Assembly: GCF_000281045.1 (NCBI RefSeq) | Contig: NW_008246071.1 | Coordinates: 457,518-521,517 of the forward strand | Length of the DNA: 64,000 nucleotides | Direction: 5' to 3' | DNA from: Saprolegnia diclina VS20 | Lineage: Eukaryota > Oomycota > Saprolegniomycetes > Saprolegniales > Saprolegniaceae | Shown here: in pieces, positions 52,363-60,914 of the stretch | Layout: each line of letters starts with the position of its first letter | Numbering within the stretch: the stretch's first letter is position 1 | Notes under the pieces: model-generated | Database searches by the model: none | Told to the model about the DNA's origin: nothing | Seen by the model: the letters and a program-made list of their open reading frames with translations, nothing else | Program-made: the position numbers and the translations under genes

Positions 52363-54702
52363 ATGGTCTCGGTGAAGTTGTCACTGTCTTTGATGGGGTT
52401 TCTAGCCACCCTGGCTGCTGGTCAAGCCACTGGAGCGCCCATGTCAATGACAACGACGACAGCTTCCGTGTCCCCGTGCACTCAGACGCCGCAGCCAACG
52501 ACTCCCGTGCCCTCATGCACTCAGACGCCAGCACCGACGAGTCCGGCCCCAACATCAGTGACGCCAGCTCCGACCACGAGCACCCCATCTCCTACGACCC
52601 CCAAGCCAAGTACACCGGTGCCGACAAGCCCAACACCCACCTCGGTGACGTCAACATCGACGCCGACCACGAGCACCCCAGCACCTACTACTCCCAAGCC
52701 AAGCACGCCAGCGCCAACGACAGGTTCAACTCCGACCACCTCAACGCCACCGAGTCCGTTGCCTTCCAGCCCGACGATTAGCCCGACGGTATCGCCCAAG
52801 CCGACAACTGCGACTCCGACTACGAGTCCACCAGCTCCTGTTCCGGCAACCACAACACCGTTTCCGTCCACCGCGACACCGCAGCCAACGACAAGGCCCT
52901 TGACCCCACAGCCATCAGCGAGCCCAGTGACGCCGCAGCCGATCCCATCAACACGCAGCCCCGTGCCTCCTACTACGACACCGTCCTCAAGCCCGTCAAC
53001 GGCGCCAGGTGGAATCTGCCCTGGATTCCCAGTGCCACCTGCCTCTTGCGAGGGCGCGAACTGGTTCTCAGTGTACATAGCTGGGGACACGTTTTGCGGA
53101 CAAGGGACCAACCCTTGCGACAAAAATATCGACAACTGCCCTGGTCCCCAAGACGGTTTACCGTACGGCTCCATGTGTGTCCAGGCGCCTGACCTCACGT
53201 ACGCCTGCATGCCACGCGTATCTTGCCCGTCTTTGGGACCAACTTCGGCACCGAAGCCGACGCAAGAAGACGGAAACTTTACGACGCAGCCCATCCCGGT
53301 CCCGACAGAACCAACGAACGCTCCCGTAAGCTGCAGCTTTTCTGTGAGCATTCCGACGTACGAAGAGTGTGCAAACGACAAGTTGCTGGCGCAAGGCTGG
53401 CTCCCGACCAGTGTCGTGGGCAGCAGCACATTCTGCGCGCAAATCTCGCCTCCCAACAAGCCGCGCTGGTGCTCGGGCAACGCTTCGGGTGTGTGCCCCT
53501 CGCCTCAGCCCGGCCTTCCGTTTGGCTCAATCTGTCGCGTCCTCAACGAGACTCTTGCCGGTACACCGAACGCTGTCTATGGTTGTGTGCTGTCGCCAAG
53601 TTGCGACGCGTTCGAGGCCGAATCAGGGACGTTCCCGCCTATCACGCTGGCGCCGAGCCCAACCACCTCGGTGGCTCCCGTGCCATCGCCGAGTGCGTCA
53701 ACCAGCTCGCCGATTCCGACGACGCCGAGTCCCGTGCCGGTGCCGACGACGGGTGCTCCGGTGACGACTGCACCAGTGCCACCCACGAGTGCGCCCGTGC
53801 CAACGAGTGGCCCCACGTCAGCCCCAGTGCCCCCGTCTCCGACCACACCGACCCCGGCGACGTTGACGCCTGCGCCAACCACGGTCACTCCAGCTCCAAC
53901 CACGGTGACGCCGTCGCCCACCACGATGACACCATCGCCGACAACTGCGACGCCTCAACCAACGACGGTGACGCCTCAACCGACGACTGTGACGCCAGCT
54001 CCTACAACAGTGACGCCACAGCCGACCACAGCGACGCCTCAACCAACGACAGTGACGCCTCAACCAACGACGGTGACGCCCGTGCCCACCACAGTGACAC
54101 CGCAGCCGACGACGGTGACACCGCAGCCGACCACTGTGACGCCCGTGCCGACGACACTGACGCCTCAACCGACGACACTGACGCCTCAACCGACGACAGT
54201 GACACCTGTGCCAACCACTGTGACTCCACGACCCACTACGGTGACGCCCGTACCGACTACAGTGACTCCCGTGCCGACAACCGTAACTCCTCAACCCTCT
54301 ACGACGACTCCTGCCCCAACGACAGCCACACCGGGGCCGACGACGGTGACGCCTCAGCCAACGACTGTGACGCCCGTGCCCACCACAGTGACGCCGAACC
54401 CGACAACGGTGACACCTGTGCCAACCACTGTGACTCCACGACCGTCTACGGCGACACCGGCGCCGACTACACTGACGCCTCAGCCAACGACGGTGACACC
54501 TGCGCCCACCACGGTGACTCCACGACCCACTACGGTGACGCCCTTGCCGACTACAGTGACTCCCGTGCCGACAACCGTAACTCCTCAACCCACTACGGCG
54601 ACTCCTGCCCCAACGATAGCCACGCCGGTGCCACCGTACCCAACGCAGCCTCCGAATCCTTACCCCACGCGTGCCCCCGACTACCCAACGCGGGCTCCGT
54701 AG
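52363..54702 (+). CDS. secreted mucin-like Thr/Pro repeat protein with Cys-rich modules
   Basis: Intronless, 779 residues. The signal peptide is MVSVKLSLSLMGFLATLAAG. A Thr/Pro/Ser-rich stretch follows (about residues 25-220). Two related Cys-containing modules come next, one at about 222-305 (PASCEGANWFSVYIAGDTFC, CVQAPDLTYACMP) and one at about 328-425 (SFSVSIPTYEECANDKLLAQG, CRVLNE ... VYGCVLSPSC). Then about 35 tandem heptapeptides of type TTVTPxP (x = A, Q, V, S, R, N, L) encoded by 21-nt repeats (about 53870-54620). The tail reads PYPTQPPNPYPTRAPDYPTRAP. The repeats are ideal for dense O-glycosylation, so a cell-wall or extracellular coat protein is inferred. A second gene with the same tail lies at 63710. 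Confidence 0.8.
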   Translation: MVSVKLSLSLMGFLATLAAGQATGAPMSMTTTTASVSPCTQTPQPTTPVPSCTQTPAPTSPAPTSVTPAPTTSTPSPTTPKPSTPVPTSPTPTSVTSTSTPTTSTPAPTTPKPSTPAPTTGSTPTTSTPPSPLPSSPTISPTVSPKPTTATPTTSPPAPVPATTTPFPSTATPQPTTRPLTPQPSASPVTPQPIPSTRSPVPPTTTPSSSPSTAPGGICPGFPVPPASCEGANWFSVYIAGDTFCGQGTNPCDKNIDNCPGPQDGLPYGSMCVQAPDLTYACMPRVSCPSLGPTSAPKPTQEDGNFTTQPIPVPTEPTNAPVSCSFSVSIPTYEECANDKLLAQGWLPTSVVGSSTFCAQISPPNKPRWCSGNASGVCPSPQPGLPFGSICRVLNETLAGTPNAVYGCVLSPSCDAFEAESGTFPPITLAPSPTTSVAPVPSPSASTSSPIPTTPSPVPVPTTGAPVTTAPVPPTSAPVPTSGPTSAPVPPSPTTPTPATLTPAPTTVTPAPTTVTPSPTTMTPSPTTATPQPTTVTPQPTTVTPAPTTVTPQPTTATPQPTTVTPQPTTVTPVPTTVTPQPTTVTPQPTTVTPVPTTLTPQPTTLTPQPTTVTPVPTTVTPRPTTVTPVPTTVTPVPTTVTPQPSTTTPAPTTATPGPTTVTPQPTTVTPVPTTVTPNPTTVTPVPTTVTPRPSTATPAPTTLTPQPTTVTPAPTTVTPRPTTVTPLPTTVTPVPTTVTPQPTTATPAPTIATPVPPYPTQPPNPYPTRAPDYPTRAP
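53870..54620 (+). repeat. 21-nt tandem coding repeat (TTVTPxP)
   Basis: A run of imperfect 21-nt units encoding seven residues (Thr-Thr-Val/Ala/Leu-Thr-Pro-x-Pro) within the mucin-like gene. Because the unit is a multiple of three without stops, other frames stay open as well. The same unit recurs on the opposite strand from 63785 to the window end. Confidence 0.85.
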
Positions 54703-55045
54703 TCTGTACATATGTATTACTCCCTGCGACGGCGACACCGACTACGCTACATTGTTGCCTCCTTTTCTGCATGACTGTACCTGCGCTGCATAGCTGTTTA
54801 ATTAAATAATGCTCATTGTTGCTTGATATCTCACACACTTTGGGCTCCTGAGACCCGCTGTTATGTTTTCCTTGTCGAGCGCCCATTCCCACCTCACATT
54901 CCCTGGCCCACAAACCCAGCAACAAAGCAAGCCTGTCCACCCACCCAGGTGCTGGCAGGTTTGTCCGCCATGCCTCGATTAACTGCTTATAGGACTCAAT
55001 CTCGGAGCATAATAGAGGTGTATTGAAAACTAACAAGCGACAACA
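54703..55045. other. intergenic region between convergent genes
   Basis: About 340 bp holding the 3' ends of the mucin-like gene and the minus-strand GST gene. A TTAATTAAATAA string lies near 54800. No gene seen. Confidence 0.4.
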
Positions 55046-55654
55046 TTACTTGCTCAAGTACGCCTGAAGCTGCGGCAGCGCACGCGTGCGGTCGACGATG
55101 GCCTGGAGCTTGGGGTACGCGGCAAGCGAGACGGTGACGCTGTCGTTGGCGAGCGTGTTCAAGAAAAAGTCCAAGAGGTATACGTCCGCAAACGTGATCT
55201 GCGCGCCCGTAAAGTACGGACCCGCCACGCGTGCTTCGAGCTGCTGCAGCATGCGCGGGAAGACCTCGCTGTTGATGGCCTCAAACTTGGTCGCGCGCAG
55301 CGTCTCGTCCTTGGTCTTGAAGACGGCGTCGACGACGACGTTGACGAGCTCGAGGATCGCGTCGACGACCGCGTCGGCCTCGAGCGCCATGAGCGCGTCG
55401 GCGGGGTAGAGACCCGCGAGCTTGGCGGCGTAGCGCGCAATGGCAAGCGACTGCGCGTACGTGACCTTGTCGTTGACACGAAGCGTGGGCACTTGGCCGA
55501 ACGGCAGGTCGAGCGAGCCCTTCTTCTCAAAGTACTCGGGGAACGAGAGGCGAATGTCGTCAAAGGCCACGTGGCCGTACGCGAGCACGAGGCGAATGAG
55601 TTCGGCGCGGCCAGGGATGGCAAAGTACGTCAATTGAAGCTGCGGCGCGACCAT
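55046..55654 (-). CDS. glutathione S-transferase (left copy of inverted pair)
   Basis: Intronless, 202 residues, the normal length of a soluble sigma-type GST. The N-terminal thioredoxin-like domain shows LTYFAIPGRAELIRLVLAYG with the usual early Tyr, the cis-Pro segment GQVPTLRVN and the glutathione-contacting QSLAIARYAAKLAGLY. The all-helical C-terminal domain contains VAGPYFTGAQITFADVYLLD. It conjugates glutathione to electrophiles in the cytosol. It differs from the right copy by only two residues seen (SEVF here, SDIF there) and forms the left arm of a 794-bp inverted repeat; both genes are transcribed outward from a shared central region. Confidence 0.9.
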   Translation of the reverse strand: MVAPQLQLTYFAIPGRAELIRLVLAYGHVAFDDIRLSFPEYFEKKGSLDLPFGQVPTLRVNDKVTYAQSLAIARYAAKLAGLYPADALMALEADAVVDAILELVNVVVDAVFKTKDETLRATKFEAINSEVFPRMLQQLEARVAGPYFTGAQITFADVYLLDFFLNTLANDSVTVSLAAYPKLQAIVDRTRALPQLQAYLSK

Positions 55655-55839
55655 GATGAATGAGATAATGAGCGATCGGCCCCAAAGTGCTACTAGTACC
55701 GCTGAACTCGGTGGACCATGCTGGCGCGCGTCGGACTTCGGCGCTGCGTGGCAGGCCGAATGGCTCCACCAATAGGAACCGATGCCACCAATCATCTGCG
55801 AGCGATTTGTCACAGATACCGTGCGCGTTGCCACGTCAC
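55046..55839. repeat. left arm of 794-bp near-perfect inverted repeat
   Basis: Contains the left GST gene from its stop codon plus 185 bp of upstream sequence. Its reverse complement matches 56042-56835 without length change and with only a few base differences. Similarity stops right at the stop codon and at GTTGCCACGTCAC. Confidence 0.9.
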
Positions 55840-56041
55840 TGAAGTCGATGCATCTCATGCCTGAGCGGTATTAGTAAATAATTGGAGCCGCTATAACCCC
55901 GCGCAACATGAACACGCGAGTCGCAAGGCTGTAGTTTTACTGGATAATTTACTAGCCAGGAACTCGCTCGCCTCGTAAACACAAATTCTATTATAGTCAA
56001 ATTCACTGCATATTTGAACTGAGCGCTCTGACGTGAGCTTT
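55840..56041. promoter_or_regulatory. 202-bp single-copy spacer of the GST inverted repeat
   Basis: AT-richer spacer between the two arms, shared 5' flank of the divergent GST genes. The arms on either side carry CCTATTGGTGG and GATTGGTGG (ATTGG boxes). No gene within. Confidence 0.55.
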
Positions 56042-56835
56042 GTGACGTGGCAACGCGCACGGTATCTGTGACAAATCGCTCGCAGATGATTGGTGGCATC
56101 GGTTCCTATTGGTGGAGCCATTCGACCTGCCACGCAGCGCCGAAGTCCGACGCGCGCCAGCATGGTCCACCGAGTTCAGCGGTACTAGTAGCACTTTGGG
56201 GCCGATCGCTCATTATCTCATTCACCATGGTCGCGCCGCAGCTTCAATTGACGTACTTTGCCATCCCTGGCCGCGCCGAACTCATTCGCCTCGTGCTCGC
56301 GTACGGCCACGTGGCCTTTGACGACATTCGCCTCTCGTTCCCCGAGTACTTTGAGAAGAAGGGCTCGCTCGACCTGCCGTTCGGCCAAGTGCCCACGCTT
56401 CGTGTCAACGACAAGGTCACGTACGCGCAGTCGCTTGCCATTGCGCGCTACGCCGCCAAGCTCGCGGGTCTCTACCCCGCCGACGCGCTCATGGCGCTCG
56501 AGGCCGACGCGGTCGTCGACGCGATCCTCGAGCTCGTCAACGTCGTCGTCGACGCCGTCTTCAAGACCAAGGACGAGACGCTGCGCGCGACCAAGTTTGA
56601 GGCCATCAACAGCGATATCTTCCCGCGCATGTTGCAGCAGCTCGAAGCACGCGTGGCGGGTCCGTACTTTACGGGCGCGCAGATCACGTTTGCGGACGTA
56701 TACCTCTTGGACTTTTTCTTGAACACGCTCGCCAACGACAGCGTCACCGTCTCGCTTGCCGCGTACCCCAAGCTCCAGGCCATCGTCGACCGCACGCGTG
56801 CGCTGCCGCAACTCCAGGCGTACTTGAGCAAGTAA
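56042..56835. repeat. right arm of 794-bp near-perfect inverted repeat
   Basis: Mirror of 55046-55839, from GTGACGTGGCAAC to the stop codon of the right GST gene. The 3' flanks after the two stop codons are unrelated. Confidence 0.9.
56227..56835 (+). CDS. glutathione S-transferase (right copy of inverted pair)
   Basis: Intronless, 202 residues, starting MVAPQLQLTYF. It is the same protein as the left copy apart from SDIF in place of SEVF near residue 127. All GST features (PGRAELIRLVLAYG, GQVPTLRVN, QSLAIARYAAKL, PYFTGAQITFADVYLLD) are intact, so both copies should be active. The upstream 185 bp are also shared, so the two genes probably have the same expression control. Confidence 0.9.
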   Translation: MVAPQLQLTYFAIPGRAELIRLVLAYGHVAFDDIRLSFPEYFEKKGSLDLPFGQVPTLRVNDKVTYAQSLAIARYAAKLAGLYPADALMALEADAVVDAILELVNVVVDAVFKTKDETLRATKFEAINSDIFPRMLQQLEARVAGPYFTGAQITFADVYLLDFFLNTLANDSVTVSLAAYPKLQAIVDRTRALPQLQAYLSK

Positions 56836-57574
56836 TTGTAATTGTTCATGTATTTTTTACCGTCGCTCATGGATGGACATCAAATGGGCTCAAAATGGAT
56901 CGTCTGCTTCCCGCCCGACACGCACATAGATCTTAGTCCATAAGCTCGAGGTCTATTGTAAGCAAGGAGGCATGAGATTTGAGTGCCAAATTGCTCACGG
57001 CCAACCACTCGTTGCTGACGAGTTCCAAACCTGCAAATATGCGGGCGCTACGGTGCGATCCACATGCGTGTGGACGTCCTATGATGGCTTCCGTCGTGCA
57101 GCGCAAAAAACACACCGAGGGCATCTGTCAAAAAGCGCAGACTGTTGAGTGGCGTCGTGGCGGTCGCGGAAGTCAGGCTCGGAACTGAGATCTAGAGCAT
57201 TGAGACTAGCACCATGGACATACAACAAAGCGTGGAATATGGAATGACCGTTGACAGAGGACTAGGAACCACTGCCGGCAGCATGTCCTGCATTTGCCAC
57301 CGACAGCCCTATCTGGACCACACTCAGACTTCATGAACTAGGCAAATGTCTCCTCGAACCCTACAAGCTCTCCAATTATTCATACGTGCGTTCGCAGGAC
57401 ATGGTTGATCCAACTGCTAACATGTCAAACACTACTCCAGCCTTCAAAAATGACGTTATTGGAGTGTTTTACTGGGTTTCATCTCGCCATTTTCCAAGAT
57501 CCGACTGTCTTGGAGCACTGTCACAGTGTCGTCAAGGCTGCCCAAGAGATTGCTGAGGGCAATCGGCATCGCTG
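56836..57574. other. intergenic region between convergent genes
   Basis: About 740 bp between the right GST gene and the 3' end of the bZIP gene. Only short frames; no recognisable gene, RNA or repeat was seen. Confidence 0.4.
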
Positions 57575-58373
57575 TCATCGTGTCGAGTCTGGCCACGCGG
57601 ATTCGGTAAAGTGAAAGTGCTTTACGAGAGGCAGGTGTAGCACCTGACCGATTAGCCGCTTTGAGAGGTGGTGTTGGTCAGCCGCCTGGGGGAAAAGGAC
57701 CGCCACGGACCGCCACGACAAGCCCAGGTGAATGGTGGTCGAGACGCGAAGGATTGTCGTCTCTTCGACGCAAATAGTGTCAATTCGCGGTGGCTCCATC
57801 TCGGTCGTTGCATACAGTGCATGCGCGAGACGCCATTGTTCCCATAGCTTCTCCACACGGGCCTACGTACGAGCCTCCCTAGGCCTATGCATTTGAGCTT
57901 GAACGCACCTCGCCTTGGAAGACCAAGTTGGGCTCAATGATAGCGTTGACAAGCGCGACTTGTTGCTCGTGCAGATCCGGCTGGTGCGGAGCATATCCCG
58001 AGCGAAAGAGGCGAAAGTACTCGAGCACGATGCCCACCTCGGGCTCGTGCAAGCGCAATACGCAACGTTCGAGGATTTCGATGCGACCTTGGCAGCGTGC
58101 AATGTCGTGCGCCAGCTCCGTCACCTCCAAGACCCGAGTGGCATTGATGTCTTGCAACTTGAGACGGTAGCGCTGCTGGTTGATGCGCACTTGGGCGCGC
58201 CGCCGGAGCATTTTCTCCGAGGCGCGGGGGGAGTTCATGGCGTGTACAAAGTCATTGTGCCCCGGCGATTCAACGCCCCAGGCGTTATTGTGTCGCCAGG
58301 TCTTGGGCAAAACTTCGAAACAACTGGACATGAGCGTGATCGCGTCAGGTTGATTGAAGCAAATCGCATGCAT
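57575..58373 (-). CDS. oomycete-type bZIP transcription factor with Val in place of the invariant Asn
   Basis: Two exons (58373-57909 and 57862-57575) encode 250 residues. Residues about 54-95 form a bZIP basic region and short zipper: RRRAQVRINQQRYRLKLQ followed by Leu/Ile heptads (LEVTELAHDIARCQGRIEIL). In canonical bZIPs the position after RRKAQ is Asn, which contacts DNA bases; here it is Val. Oomycetes are known to have bZIP families with this Asn replaced. Downstream comes the conserved oomycete companion region: VLEYFRLFRSGYAPH, LWEQWRLAHALYATTEMEP and a terminal hydrophobic strand-rich domain. Nuclear regulator, target unknown. Start MHAICFNQPD is the first in-frame ATG of a continuous exon. 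Confidence 0.75.
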
Positions 58374-58982
58374 GAAAGTAACTGGTGAAGGGAGCACTCG
58401 ATGCTGAACCTTGCTTGCTGCACCAAGCCAGCGAGCGTCCGACCTCGAGTTGCAATGGCCATGAAACAACGCGACGACTTGGCGTGGTATTACTACGTAA
58501 CGCTCCAATCTCGTCTTACGTCAGTCCAACCGTGCACTTCTCGCTCTGTTTACTCGCGGGCAACTGCTACCTTGGAACTCTGATGATCCCTTGCGTGGCA
58601 GATTGATGGTTATTGGTACTGGTACTTGCAGCAGAGATCGCTCCCATCATTGCCGTGGGTTGGGTTCGCTCTGACGCCGGATCACTCATCATCTTGTGGC
58701 GTTGATCGAGGACCGCAGAATGGACCACAAGGCTATCGAAAGAAGCCACTCGCTAGCGCTGGTCACGCCGCCGCAGCAACACCGGCTTCCGTTCAAACCA
58801 ATGGGACCCGAGTTGGGACCCACGTCGCCAAGTGCTACGTACGTGGCGTCGTCATGGGTGCAGGAGCAAGTCACTAGAGAGTGACGGACACTGAAACATA
58901 TACCATTGCTCAATTGTAGGTCACATGTATGATTCATCGATGCCATCTTATTGCTCGTCTTATGCATAAATAGAGGCAAGGC
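58374..58982. other. intergenic region
   Basis: About 610 bp between the bZIP gene start and the end of the small secreted-protein gene, both minus strand. Only short frames with no recognisable content; ATTGG near 58614 could belong to the bZIP promoter. Confidence 0.35.
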
Positions 58983-59357
58983 CTACAGCATCGGGATCTC
59001 GGTCGTCGAAGTAATTTCGGTCGCATCTTCAAGTGTCTCTTTCGGTTCGTCAACTTGTCTTGGGTGGGTCCTTGCCAGCATCGCGCCGAGAAGGACCGAC
59101 GCAACACCGACGCAGCCAAAGAGGGTGAAGCCGAGACTGTTGTCCATGCTAACAAAGGTAGTGGAAATCGCATCCGGTAGCCTCGGTATATGTGTCCGCC
59201 GCACAGCGCCATGCTTGATCTCAATATCGGATTCTCCGCTCCGCGCCGACTCTGAGGCATCCGACTCGGTGTGCAGATTTGTGTCCAGGACGGGGTTGTG
59301 CGCATGCACACCGGTGTACACGAGACCAACGAGCACGAGCAGCAAGCGACGCAACAT
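58983..59357 (-). CDS. small secreted / single-pass membrane protein of unknown function
   Basis: 124 residues. The N-terminus is a signal peptide (MLRRLLLVLVGLVYTGVHA). The extracellular part is short and acidic/Ser-rich (TESDASESARSGESDIE). A transmembrane helix (SLGFTLFGCVGVASVLLGAML) is followed by a short cytoplasmic tail rich in Glu/Thr. I do not recognise a family. The signal peptide plus helix in one frame of a 375-bp ORF supports a real type I membrane protein, but homology evidence is absent. Confidence 0.5.
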   Translation of the reverse strand: MLRRLLLVLVGLVYTGVHAHNPVLDTNLHTESDASESARSGESDIEIKHGAVRRTHIPRLPDAISTTFVSMDNSLGFTLFGCVGVASVLLGAMLARTHPRQVDEPKETLEDATEITSTTEIPML

Positions 59358-59506
59358 TTGCACTGCGAGCTAGCATCACTCATGCGCCGCATCGACCGTT
59401 GGGATTAGGGGACCAACCGCCCTCGTAACTTCGAGTCGGGGCGGCGGAGAACATCCAGGCTAACGGTTGAGCAGCCACGCGAGCGCGTCAAGACAGCCAA
59501 CGTCGC

Positions 59507-60272
59507 TTATTCAACGTAGTCAAAGTCGTCGGGGATGCCCAGCCATTTCTCGACCTACGCAGATAAGAGATGCGTGAGGTCGCATGGGGTGGACGAAGGG
59601 GACCTCGGCCGACGAGCACGAATTCTTCTTGATGACCCACGACTTCAAGTTGAACACATTGTCTGTATACAGCATGTCTTTGGCTGCCACAATGAAAAGC
59701 ACCAAGCACGCACCTGTCCAGCGGTCGACGCCTTCCTTGGCCATCTTGGCCTTGGCATCTGCAAGCGCTTCCTGAGCCAGCGTATTCAAGGATGCACAGT
59801 ACGCACCTAGCTTCTTCAAGAGGTCCGGGTCGTTCTCCTGGAGCAACGCAATCTTCTTTTGCATCTCGTCGGCTTGGCTCTTGAGCGCGCTGAGCTTGGC
59901 GAGACGCTCGGCCCGGTCGTCGGACTGCGTCTGGAGACTCTTGTGCTTCTCGACCGACGACTGGACGTGCGTGAGCTTGGCGCGGAGGTCGTCGCGCCGC
60001 GCCTCGAGGTCCTCGAGCTTGCGCTTGCGCTGCTGCACGGCCTTGCTCGGGAAGGACCAAAAGTAGTTGCCGGCGCCGATCTTGTCCGTGTCGACGAGGT
60101 TGTCGTCGAGCAGCGCCTGGTTGACGTCCTTGATGGTCTGCAGCACGACGCCGGCCTTGGAGCCGAGCTTCTCGACCTCCTTGAGGTTGAAGACGTCCAG
60201 CGACTCGTGGTAGATCTTGAGGATCCGCTCGCGCTTCTCGTCGAGGGACACGCCCTTCTTGCGCTTGCTCAT
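59507..60272 (-). CDS. MND1: meiotic nuclear division protein 1 (Hop2 partner)
   Basis: Three exons (60272-59714, 59662-59604, 59554-59507) give 221 residues, close to the usual 205-220. The N-terminal winged helix reads MSKRKKGVSLDEKRERILKI, YHESLDVFNLKEVEKLGSKA, VVLQTIKDVNQALLDDNLVD and IGAGNYFWSFPSKA, all characteristic of MND1. A long coiled coil follows, then the conserved end RWTDNVFNLKSWVIKK and a DFDYVE terminus reached by splicing. MND1 with HOP2 stimulates Dmc1/Rad51 strand invasion in meiosis. Together with MSH5 in this window it supports a functional sexual cycle. Confidence 0.93.
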
Positions 60273-60914
60273 CTCCGTGGAATCCCAAACCCGGACTTTT
60301 CCCGGACCAACGCCTTGACCAATCACAACGCGCCATTCGCGCCTGCTTGGTCAATCGCGCTCACCGAGTCTCTCGAGACTTGGATTTCGACATCCGCTAG
60401 TTCTAACTATGTATTGCTACTGCGACGCTGGCAAAATGACGTCTCAGTGTCGACAGCTTGTCCAACGACCGTTGGGAAAAGACTGAGATATGTATTGGAT
60501 CTTATTCTGCCTTGCTCGGGGAAGTACACGCGTCGGCCGCGGACTGTGCCATCGAAGCTCAATCGCGTCGCGGTGGCCGCCTTGGGTGCCGATGGTACAG
60601 TGCGTCGCCGACGCCTTCTCTTGCCGCGGCAACGGCGCAAAAGAAACTCGGTGGTTCACATGACAAGGCAGCAAGTCTTTGCATTTGTGATCTGACTTCA
60701 CGAGGTACATGTACTAGGCTCCATGCGCGACGGTTTACTCCGACGCCACCCGATGGGTGTCCTCATCGCCTTTCACTCATACCTGCTCTAGGATCGCCCG
60801 GGCTCGCACCCGACAGCGTTATCACAGTTCGATGCTCCGTCAAATACGATGCCTCCAGCAGTTGGCGACAAAAGCCACCACAAAAACGCAGAGCAAGTGT
60901 CGAAAAGTGAAAAT
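60273..60914. other. intergenic region between tandem minus-strand genes
   Basis: About 640 bp between the MND1 start and the end of the Twinkle-type gene. CCAAT/ATTGG near 60317-60350 may belong to the MND1 promoter. No gene recognised. Confidence 0.35.

Noticed and set aside
53870-54620. CRISPR array
   Set aside because: The 21-nt units are contiguous, imperfect and coding, with no spacers, in a eukaryotic genome.
53223-54809. A second long open frame (+3 relative to the mucin gene) of about 528 codons
   Set aside because: It is an Asp/Ser/Thr-rich shadow kept open by the 21-nt repeat; it has no signal peptide or recognisable domain.
55046-56835. GST inverted repeat as a pure assembly artefact
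   Set aside because: Arms carry real substitutions (SEVF versus SDIF) and the flanks differ, so two distinct copies are likely, though long reads should confirm.
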